DNA of 18,739 bases, taken from assembly GCA_958430865.1 (NCBI GenBank), contig CAUDNR010004498.1, forward strand, positions 1-18,739. The letters run 5' to 3'. How positions within the stretch are numbered: the first letter of the stretch is position 1; the number at the start of each line of letters is the position of its first letter. The position numbers and the translations under genes are program-made. Shown here piece by piece: positions 11,781 through 18,739 of the stretch. The notes under the pieces are model-generated. The model ran no database searches, was not told where the DNA came from, and saw nothing but the letters and a program-made list of their open reading frames with translations. The stretch comes from Entrophospora sp. SA101. Lineage: Eukaryota > Glomeromycota > Glomeromycetes > Entrophosporales > Entrophosporaceae.

Positions 11781-13364
11781 CAATTCCATGTATAGTTTTA
11801 TATATACATCATGGTAATATTTAATATAACAGCATTAAATTACAGGAATTAAAATTTATGCAATTTACTTTATAAAGAAATAATATCTTTGTTCATTCTT
11901 CTTAAAACGTAAATATTACACAAAATATCAATAATAAAGCCTTTGATTTGTCCTCATTGTAAAATGTTAAATGCAGTAAACAGTGAAGTAAATACATTTC
12001 TCGATGGTTTCCACATTAACTTGACATGTGAATTCACTCAAATTTTTGCTTGTAGCTGTCAATTTCCATCGATTTTTGAAATAGGCTTTTGATTTTCTGC
12101 CTTGGTAATTGAATTACTATGGCAAGTTTCTACTTTGGATTTAATTTTTCCCTCGTTTAGTTTCTTTTCAATTCTTGTTCTTTTTATATTTTGAATTTTA
12201 TTATTATAAATTCATGACATTTAAGAAAACAATTCAATGATCTTTATCAGAAAAAAAGTTTCTTTAAAATAAAAGACGAGAAAATATTTATATACCAGAA
12301 GTTAAAGAAATCTTTGAACTCAAATTGAAAAACGTGATTTTTCAGGGATTTCTATTGAGATTTGGTTTTCAGCCATATAACTGGCCGAGGAGAATTTTTG
12401 ATACTAATTTCGGATAGGAGGACCCGTGCAGAAATCTATTAGTGATCTGCTGAGAATCACGTCTCCCTATAATTAAAACCATAACACATTTAAAAAAACA
12501 GTAATTTTTATTTCCAAAAGGTTATATTTATTCTAGCATATATTATGGATATTATTTATAATAAATAATAAGAGCTTTAATAAAAAAATGGATTTTGATA
12601 ATAATAAAAAGAATAAAAAGATAATGACTGACATATTTATATTAAATATAAAAAAACTAAACTTTAGACAGAAAATTTTTTGTTTAAAAGGTTTTTTCGT
12701 AATAAAAGCCCATATTCTATATGTTTAGTACAAAAAAAAATTTTTTTTCTCTATTTTTAATATTTCAATTTTATATTTAAAATCCTTGGAATCTGGCGAT
12801 GCCCAATATAAAAATTAGAAAAAACAAAACGTTATAATATAATTTTTTTATATTTTGAAATCTTTGAGATTTATTCTACCAAATAAAGGGAAAAAAATTT
12901 TTTTTGTCACACTTGGATGCAGTATAATGTGTGTCAATTGAGCAGATTTTTGTCAATTCTGCAATAATAGGGTTCTACACATGATCAGCGAAACATGAAT
13001 TAAGGTTTTTATAAGGACTATCTACAATGCTTCTATTAATCTCTTCTCAATCTCTTCATCTGTGGTATTTTCACTCAACATTCTTTTTATCTCACTGTCA
13101 ATTACAAAATCTATGAAACATTCTTTCCCATTCATCTCTAATTACCCGTCTTTTTAACTTTTCCAAATCTTTCTGAGGTAATTTGGACCTAATCAATTTA
13201 TCATTATTACCAGGCAGTAATTGGACTGTGATCAATAGCCAACCCAATCAGCCTTTCTTTTATCTCTTTTGGAAGCATTAACTCTTTATCCTCATAAAAC
13301 TTACCATTAAAAACCCAGTTTGAGATCAATTCGCTAGCTTCTCTATTGCCCAGCTTTTGTGTAG

Positions 13365-13372
13365 CAGTTGAA
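13365..13372. repeat. Left target-site duplication of the MITE
   Basis: CAGTTGAA at 13365-13372 is repeated exactly at 13598-13605, on the other side of the 225-bp element. Eight bases is the hallmark duplication length of hAT transposons. Confidence 0.9.
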
Positions 13373-13597
13373 CAGTGTTGTGCCATTTATGGTTCCAATA
13401 AAATTTCATTGGAACATTTAAACAAATTCCAATTGGAATTGGAATGTTCCAAATGTGGTTCCAATGGAGTTAACCAATGAAATTCAATTACAGTGACACC
13501 CACACAATTTTTATTGGTCAATATCAATTGAAGGTCTACATTGGAACCACATTGGAACATTCCAATAGTGTTACAATGTTCCAATTGCACAACACTG
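13373..13597. mobile_element. hAT-like MITE, 225 bp, with perfect 8-bp TSD
   Basis: The element has 11-bp perfect terminal inverted repeats, CAGTGTTGTGC and GCACAACACTG, and exact 8-bp flanking duplications (CAGTTGAA at 13365-13372 and 13598-13605). Both the TSD length and the CAGTG-type terminus fit the hAT superfamily. It encodes no protein; a 67-codon minus-strand frame across it is a shadow. Inside, TTCCAA occurs six times and TTGGAA five times, so almost the whole element is a lattice of one short motif in both orientations. In hAT elements such subterminal repeats are transposase-binding sites (family knowledge; here inference). It sits inside a decayed gene whose frame runs through the empty site. 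Confidence 0.88.
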
Positions 13598-13605
13598 CAG
13601 TTGAA
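13598..13605. repeat. Right target-site duplication of the MITE
   Basis: CAGTTGAA, identical to 13365-13372. The two copies differ at no base, which argues for a fairly recent insertion. Confidence 0.9.
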
Positions 13606-14126
13606 TATCTTTTGTGATAATATTTGCTTAAATTATGGTGTAGAAAATTTGTCCAATATCCAATATTAATATAATGGATATCTTCCTTATAATTTAACAT
13701 AGTTTCTCTTCTGTTTTTTTATTACTTCAATTATCACATTTACAACTATTGAATTCAAGTTCACTAGTTGATGGAGTAAGCCGACTCATGTTTTCGGAGA
13801 CTTTTATTATTATATTCTGACTAATGACATCCAATCAATGTTGGCTGTTTGTGATAAAATTTCATCGACTGTGGGAATAAGCAAAATTTGACAGAGTTCA
13901 ACCTCTACAAAATGTTGCTTGTATTTAGTTTTACACCACCCTCTGAAATTGTTTCAACAAAAATGTAAGCTCTGGTAAAATTATGCATAAATCATGATAA
14001 TACACATATAGTTTTTTATTGCTTCTAATCTCTGGTATAATTGAAGAATAAATGTAAGAATTGTCCATGGTAGCTTGTTTTTTTTCCTTCAATGTTTATG
14101 GCTGTTAACTACACCAAACATGGAGA

Positions 14127-14848
14127 TTATGTTTCAATATTTGTTGAATTTGTTTTATTATCTTTTTTACTATCTTTTATTATTAGTGAGAGTAGTTCAT
14201 CTATCTGATCCTCTGAATTCTTCCCCACCACATTTTTGAAATGGTCAGGATAACTATTGTTTTGTTGATATTTATCATCATCTTCTTTGTCTTTAGAAAG
14301 AAATGATATTCTTTTTGCTTTGGTTAAATTTTTACCAATGCATCAGAAGGATTTTCTTTCTGTATTTTTGAATTCTTTTTCTTTTCACTTTATCTAAATT
14401 TTTAATGCTTACTTGTTTTCGCTTAATAATTGTAATATTCCAGCTTTAGTGTAATATCATCTCATAGCTTTTTCAATCGAGTCCAATGCTTCTTCACATT
14501 TACCTGCATTCTTTTGAGAAATAGCTTTATGATAATAAAGATCACACAAGCGATTATTTCCACAAGCTTGTTTTTTGCCCAATTCTATTGCCTTATCAAA
14601 AAAAAATCTATAGCATCTTTGGATTCTCCTGCTATTTCTAAAACTTTCCCTCCCATTCCATAATACTTTGCGGCATTTTCAAAATCCGCTATAGAACTAT
14701 CAAAACCTGACTCATCTGGCTTATGCAAGAGAGGATATAAGCATATGTAAGTATTTAGCTGATAATTTATCTTAATAATTTTTTCTAAGCTGGTTATATA
14801 ATTGCGTTTTATTATTTCAAAATTAAACTTTAATTTTAACTTTATCAT
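14127..14848 (-). pseudogene. TPR-repeat protein remnant
   Basis: From about 14735 down, the minus strand reads SSIADFENAAKYYGMGGKVL and EIAGESKDAIDFFF, a tetratricopeptide-like helical pattern. A frameshift occurs in the A-run near 14600, then KAIELGKKQACGNNRLCDLY, YHKAISQKNAGKCEEALDSI, an in-frame TGA at 14457-14459, and YYTKAGILQLLSEN. More frame changes follow through a charged linker (KAKRISFLSKDKEDDDKYQQ, VVGKNSEDQIDELLSLIIKD) that stops at 14127. The Ala-Ala-x-Tyr-Tyr repeats are typical of TPR helices. A relationship to fungal TPR-bearing UvrD-type (TRANK1-like) proteins is possible but speculative. The gene is dead. The open frame nearer 14848 may be intron or leader. Confidence 0.6.
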
Positions 14849-15990
14849 GATGATGTTTTTCTGCTATCTCAAAAAAAATTATGAGATTGGAGTCCTGTGT
14901 TACTTCTGAATTCGGGCTCCATATTATTTATTTGTGTCAAATAGCAATATTGGGCCTTAGAATCCGATTAATATTCAAGAAAGTTAACAATTGAATGAGA
15001 ATTTCAGCATTTATTTAAAAACTTTGTAAATAATGCTTGTTGACTATCCTTGACAGTGAATGAAGAATGTGAAGAAATTATTATTGCATAGTCAAATTCC
15101 ATATCGTTTCAATTTGCCGTTGAATTAAAGAAATTACAACACAAATCGTTTTTCTACGATTATAGTGAAAATCATTGATTGTGCGCAAGTGAGCCCTATA
15201 ATAGGTTAAACGAATCTACTTAACTTGAAAAGGAAATAATCAGCAAAGTTTTTCAGCCCATGCGGACAATTTCCGAAAGATTACATCTTTTATCACTCAG
15301 TTCGTAGGGATAGAGCCTCAGTCTGGGAAAACATATAAGCGGGATATCCCCCCTTATCGATCTTTGGGTATCGGTCGGATAATTCACTCAAGATCTACGA
15401 CCAGGTGATCAGAGATATATCCGTGCATTTATATTTATCCCTCGCCAGGCTAAAGCTGTATCCCTCCGAACACAGGGACAAAGGTCAGACCTACCCGGAA
15501 ATCGTCCGCATACGGTGAAATTTTTTTCCGCAAAACGATTTTTTCCCACCAGGGCGTAGCACTTGAAGAAATTCAGATTTTCACGATTTTTTTCCCAACG
15601 TCGAATAAAAGTGGGAGCATGTGACACTAGCATATTATGAATTTAATTTTCATTCATTAATTTAATCCCGAAGAAATTCATTATAATATATTATAAACAT
15701 GTTTCGCATGAAAACACTTATGCTTTACATACAGTTCATTCATTTCATTTATATATATACAACTTATAAACATGGCATTGCATGTAATAAATCGAGATAG
15801 ATACTTAAATTCTTTATCCAGTAAAAGTGTGACGATCAACTCTTTTAAATTTGAAATTGTTATATATTAATATATATATATATATAATTGCGATGATATG
15901 ATAAATGAGAAATCTTGAAATTTATTAAAATAGATATATTATAACACAAATATACAAATATAATTCTCTTTTTTTTTTTACCAAAAAAAA
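14849..15990. other. Spacer with foldback element upstream of the F-box gene
   Basis: No gene is supported. The central part (15186-15565) is clearly more GC-rich than its surroundings and folds back on itself (listed separately); the 74-codon minus-strand frame inside it is non-ATG and not protein-like. The last 300 bp or so (15650-15990) is extremely AT-rich with a TA microsatellite near 15865-15886 and a T-run at 15968-15979, and should carry the F-box gene promoter and leader. Confidence 0.5.
15186..15565. mobile_element. Imperfect foldback element, about 380 bp
   Basis: The two halves are inverted copies. ATGCGGACAATTTCCG at 15260-15275 matches the reverse complement of 15496-15511 at 15 of 16 bases. 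GTTCGTAGGGATAGAGCC (from about 15300) pairs with GTTCGGAGGGATACAGCT on the minus strand near 15470, about 22 of 27 bases over the longer match. Weaker pairing continues inward past CATATAAGCGGGATAT and outward to CAAGTG/CACTTG at the limits given. No protein is encoded and no clear target duplication was found, so the ends are approximate. It may be a foldback transposon, a MITE, or an inverted duplication of another repeat. Confidence 0.6.
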
Positions 15991-17292
15991 ATGTTTCGAA
16001 AAACTTTACCACTAGAACTTTTAAAGGAAACATTTACATATATCAAAGATGATTATAAAACGCTATATTCTTGCATTCTTGTTAATAAATTATGGCACCA
16101 TATCAACATTTCAACTTTATGGAGAGATCCGCTGTACTCTACCGATAGTATCAAAATATTAATTAATTGTTTGTTGGTAGAAGATAAAGAATTTTTAAAA
16201 AACAACAACATCGAATTAGATAAATTTGAATTACTTGAAAATCCACCATTATACAATTATGCAAAGTTTGCAACTGATTTAAAATTTTGGGAGATTGACA
16301 ATAAATTTACAAAGCTAATAGGTGGCTATAATCCTACAACAATTAGTCTTTTAAAGAAAAGGTCGACAGACTTTATTTTAGATTATTCAAAAACTATCAG
16401 AATACTTAGAACTACTGGTTTTGATTATGGCATTGTTTCTGAATGGCCAATTAATCATCCTAGATTTAGTATTTGCTTTCAAAATCTTTGTGAATTACAA
16501 TGTAAATCTTTTGATAATAATAAATTATTTGATAAATTGGCACAAACTTGTAAAAACATTAAAGTATTAAGATTGCGTCATAATGATTTTATTAATAATG
16601 GAAATGATTATAATCTGGCACAATTAATTAAAGCACAAAATCGAATCACAAAGTTGGTTATTTCTGCATTAACAGACCTAACTTTATCAGCTGAACTCAG
16701 AAAAGCATTATTAATTCATTCAGAATCAATAATTGAATATTCAAGTGATGGAGGAATTCATTTTGATCATTTATTAATACCAGCATTAAAAAATTTAAAA
16801 TGCTTAAAATTTTTTAATTATAAAAATATTCATACAGAGTATTTAAGATCTGTTTCACTTCCAACTATTGAAGTTGTGGAAGTATTTAATTATAAAAAAC
16901 CTTTTCTGTTAGACCTGTCAGAATTTATCAAAAACAATGGAGAAAACCTTATAACCATAAATATTGATGGAAATATAAATTATTCAAAAGAACTATTAAA
17001 TTCAATTAAGCAAAAATGCCATAACCTAGAGGATTTAAGAATAAGCTATAATAACAATTTAGATCAAAAATTAATTGAAATAATTAATGATTGCAAAAAA
17101 TTAAAATACATAGAATTAAGAAAATTAACTTGGAATAGTGGAATAGATGGTGATGAAACACTTGAGGTTTTAAATCAATTGTTACCAAAAAATTTATATG
17201 ATATTGGTTTTGAAAAAAACGTTACATTTTCTAATGGTATTAATAATTCTTCAGTACAATTACCTTTTAGAATAAAATTATTTAAGAGATGA
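15991..17292 (+). CDS. F-box/leucine-rich repeat protein, intronless
   Basis: A single exon encodes 433 aa. Residues 4 to about 46 form an F-box (LPLELLKETFTYI, TLYSCILVNKLWHHI, STLWRDP), the segment that binds Skp1 in SCF ubiquitin ligases. The rest has irregular leucine-rich units: LCELQCKSFDN, IKVLRLRHNDF, ITKLVISALTDL, LKCLKFFNYKN, LITINIDGN, LEDLRISYNNNLD, LKYIELRKLTW. Such repeats usually make the substrate-binding arc. The start is the first ATG, placed just before the F-box. There is no membrane segment or signal peptide. The composition is very A/T-rich with AAT/AAA/TTA-heavy codons, like the surrounding DNA. Large, lineage-specific F-box families of this type are common in mycorrhizal fungi (background knowledge); the substrate cannot be told. 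No gene neighbours share its function. Confidence 0.88.
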   Translation: MFRKTLPLELLKETFTYIKDDYKTLYSCILVNKLWHHINISTLWRDPLYSTDSIKILINCLLVEDKEFLKNNNIELDKFELLENPPLYNYAKFATDLKFWEIDNKFTKLIGGYNPTTISLLKKRSTDFILDYSKTIRILRTTGFDYGIVSEWPINHPRFSICFQNLCELQCKSFDNNKLFDKLAQTCKNIKVLRLRHNDFINNGNDYNLAQLIKAQNRITKLVISALTDLTLSAELRKALLIHSESIIEYSSDGGIHFDHLLIPALKNLKCLKFFNYKNIHTEYLRSVSLPTIEVVEVFNYKKPFLLDLSEFIKNNGENLITINIDGNINYSKELLNSIKQKCHNLEDLRISYNNNLDQKLIEIINDCKKLKYIELRKLTWNSGIDGDETLEVLNQLLPKNLYDIGFEKNVTFSNGINNSSVQLPFRIKLFKR

Positions 17293-18518
17293 TTTCATTA
17301 TTTTCAATGAAAAAAAATATATGGGATGCACTGAGCAGAAAGGGACACATTGGGATTTTTATCAATTTCAAGTTAATGTCATGTCTATATGTAATATTGT
17401 CTTAAAGAATATTGTTATCTTAGAAACCACACCAGCTTAGCCTAATAAAATTTTCCTTTAAAATTGTAAAAACACTTCAAAATGCAAATCTCTTTTTTCG
17501 GTTCTTGTCAGTTTTATATTTCACCTTCTTTTAATTATTTTATTAATGGAATTTAATAGAATCAACAGTTAATAATATTCATAATTTTATTGACCTTTTT
17601 ATATCCGACTTTGCAAGTAGCAATCCAGGGAGCAAGAGTGGTGGAATTAGGCTCTTGGTGTGAAATATCATTCGCTGTCGGCCCATTGAGCAGATATTTC
17701 ATCCCAAGCATTTTTTTGCGCAAGAAAAATTGTGGCTTGGGTGTCTATCAATAATATCTGATTTGTCCTGAAATAGATGTTCCCGAAAATTTTTAATTGG
17801 GTAACCGAAGAGTGGATTTTTCAATTCCTGGAGTTTATGAAATGAAAAAGTACCACTGTTGATGAACAAAAATATTGACACTTCTTTTGTTTCGCTCAAT
17901 AATCAAATACCTTCCTTCTATTAGAGAAAAAAATTTTTTTTTTGTTAATTTAACTGCCATTTGGATAATCTTCATCCATGTGAGATCTTGAGGAGATTAT
18001 ATAGGAAATTTAAAACGCTATTAGTCAAATGAATCGGACAAAGGGAATCTCTTTACAAAGATGATAAAGATTTGGTAACAAATTTTTTTGAAATAAAGAT
18101 CAATTCAATTAGGTGCGCGAATGAAAGGTAGATAAGCAGTAGTTTAATTAAAATGGAAGATGTAGCAATTATTATTATGAGCTTTCAAATTAAAAGATGA
18201 TTTTGTTGGTTTGGTCAATGAATTTTTTTATTATATTTTTTGCATATCGGCAAGAAATTGTCCGACTTTGACCACGGAATACTCAAAAGTTACTCTGCGG
18301 GTAACAATTACATGTATTTTAAACTCGAGTCAAGGACTAATCGAGTTTTTTAAATTTGAATTATGATTTGATCCGATCTGATTCATTTTGGGAGACTTTG
18401 AGATCCATGGTATTCCCTTGATATTGCCGTATTAATATTAAATATAATTCTAAAAAAAATTGGGTCAATTATGAATAACATTGTAAGAAAAATTTTTAAC
18501 ATGATTATATTAGTTTAT
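17293..18518. other. Gene-free 3' spacer
   Basis: This region holds the F-box gene 3' end and about 1.2 kb with no supported gene. A minus-strand frame at 17699-17899 (GYPIKNFREHLFQDKSDIID) lacks an ATG and stands alone. Short inverted matches are present: TGAAATATC/GATATTTCA at about 17661-17701 and an 8-bp stem AAACTCGA/TCGAGTTT at 18321-18348. TGAGCAGA occurs here twice (about 17332 and 17689) and again near 12948, possibly fragments of one dispersed repeat. Confidence 0.4.
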
Positions 18519-18739
18519 TACACAGTGAGTCTCGATTTAACGGATCTCGATTTAGCGGGTTTAACGGATAAATTTTCAAAACCAAATTTTTCTATAATAA
18601 TAATAATATATATTCGATTTAGCGGATATTTTTTAAAAATCCATATATTAATATGTCACTTCTAATAAAATTCTCTCGATATTACGGATAATGATGATTC
18701 TTGCCTTTTTTGGATAGCCTAATTTTATAATAATAAGCG
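18519..18739. mobile_element. Possible left end of a pogo/Tigger-like transposon (cut by window)
   Basis: After a TA dinucleotide comes CACAGTGAGTCTCGATTT, and then the 15-bp units CTCGATTTAACGGAT (18531-18545) and CTCGATTTAGCGGGT (18546-18560) lie directly side by side. Two more degenerate units follow at 18613-18627 (TTCGATTTAGCGGAT) and 18675-18689 (CTCGATATTACGGAT). A CAGT-type end beside TA with TTCGATTTA-rich terminal repeats recalls pogo/Tigger elements, which encode a CENP-B-like DDE transposase. No transposase sequence is in the window, so the assignment is tentative. Confidence 0.45.

Larger units (their letters stand above)
11165..13021. other. Long gene-free spacer upstream of KMO
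   Basis: No intact gene is visible over 1.8 kb. The first part should contain the KMO promoter. A palindromic element occupies 11326-11430 and a cluster of TAATTA-type inverted repeats lies at 11651-11780 (both listed). A slightly GC-richer patch at 12360-12470 contains a broken plus-strand frame (LRFGFQPYNWPRRIFDTNFG, then a stop) that could be a remnant, but it matches nothing I recognise. 12480-12900 is low-complexity A/T. Confidence 0.4.
13022..14068 (-). pseudogene. Decayed gene interrupted by a MITE (unrecognised family)
   Basis: The minus strand holds clear coding remnants in changing frames. From 14068 it reads NSYIYSSIIPEIRSNKKLYV and YVYYHDLCIILPEL, then breaks near 13960. From 13700 a frame reads YINIGYWTNFLHHNLSKYYH up to the MITE and, after removal of the MITE and one target copy, continues without a break into KLGNREASELISNWVFNGKF and KEIKERLIGLAIDHS. 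One frameshift near 13210 leads to PGNNDKLIRSKLPQKDLEKL and a second near 13110 to IKRMLSENTTDEEIEKRLIE, ending at a TAG at 13022-13024. The charged, helical composition is protein-like, but I do not recognise the family. It may be the C-terminal part of the TPR gene remnant just upstream. Confidence 0.6.

Noticed and set aside
12360..12470. GC-richer patch considered as tRNA or other RNA gene
   Set aside because: No cloverleaf, no T-loop (GGTTCRA) at the right spacing and no paired acceptor stem.
13387..13590. 67-codon minus-strand frame rich in QLEHCN/EPHLEHSN
   Set aside because: Entirely inside the MITE; the apparent repeats come from TTCCAA/TTGGAA motifs read as codons.
15409..15633. 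74-codon minus-strand frame
   Set aside because: Starts without ATG and lies mostly in the inverted-repeat foldback; composition is not protein-like and no motif is seen.
16053..16256. 67-codon minus-strand frame
   Set aside because: Antisense shadow of the F-box gene.
17699..17899. 66-codon minus-strand frame
   Set aside because: Opens at TTG, has no supporting upstream or downstream coding sequence and no recognised motif; could be a relic but unsupported.
18471..18665. 64-codon plus-strand frame
   Set aside because: Runs across the presumed transposon terminus and its direct repeats; sequence is low-complexity.

Overview
The window looks like a piece of an AT-rich fungal nuclear genome. 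The best fit is a Glomeromycotina fungus of the Rhizophagus type. That placement is an inference from several things seen together: 70-125 bp spliceosomal introns that interrupt conserved genes often, a lone intronless F-box/LRR gene, a decayed Crinkler/kinase-like gene, and many small DNA-transposon relics in AT-rich spacers. No search was run.

Layout. Positions 349-5892 form a compact + strand block of three housekeeping genes: a Yop1/REEP-type ER-shaping protein (4 exons, 180 aa), the TFIID/SAGA subunit TAF5 (12 exons, 632 aa) and ribosomal protein uL1 (RPL10A; 4 exons, 216 aa, with a 5-nt first coding exon). Positions 6070-7745 hold a minus-strand pseudogene of a Crinkler/kinase-like family, inside which a 615-bp unit is duplicated in tandem with no difference that I can see. 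Positions 7746-9181 are gene-poor, with a possible orphan terminal exon and a candidate small inverted-repeat element. Positions 9182-11164 (minus) are a complete kynurenine 3-monooxygenase gene (7 exons, 486 aa) with one GC-AG intron. From 11165 to 15990 there is no intact gene. This stretch holds short palindromic elements, a decayed minus-strand TPR-type gene region interrupted by a 225-bp hAT-like MITE with a perfect 8-bp target duplication, and a roughly 380-bp imperfect foldback element. An intronless F-box/LRR gene lies at 15991-17292. The right edge carries what looks like the first terminal repeat of a pogo/Tigger-like transposon that runs out of the window.

The genes do not form one pathway. 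YOP1 (membrane shaping), TAF5 (polymerase II initiation), RPL10A (ribosome) and KMO (tryptophan to NAD) are unrelated housekeeping functions in separate transcription units. The contrast between the intact conserved genes and the repeat-rich decayed blocks between and after them is the main theme. I found no convincing new multi-gene system. The most informative features are the dated MITE insertion, the exact tandem duplication and the foldback element. Exon models were built by hand from splice signals and conserved protein families; all four spliced models close in frame.
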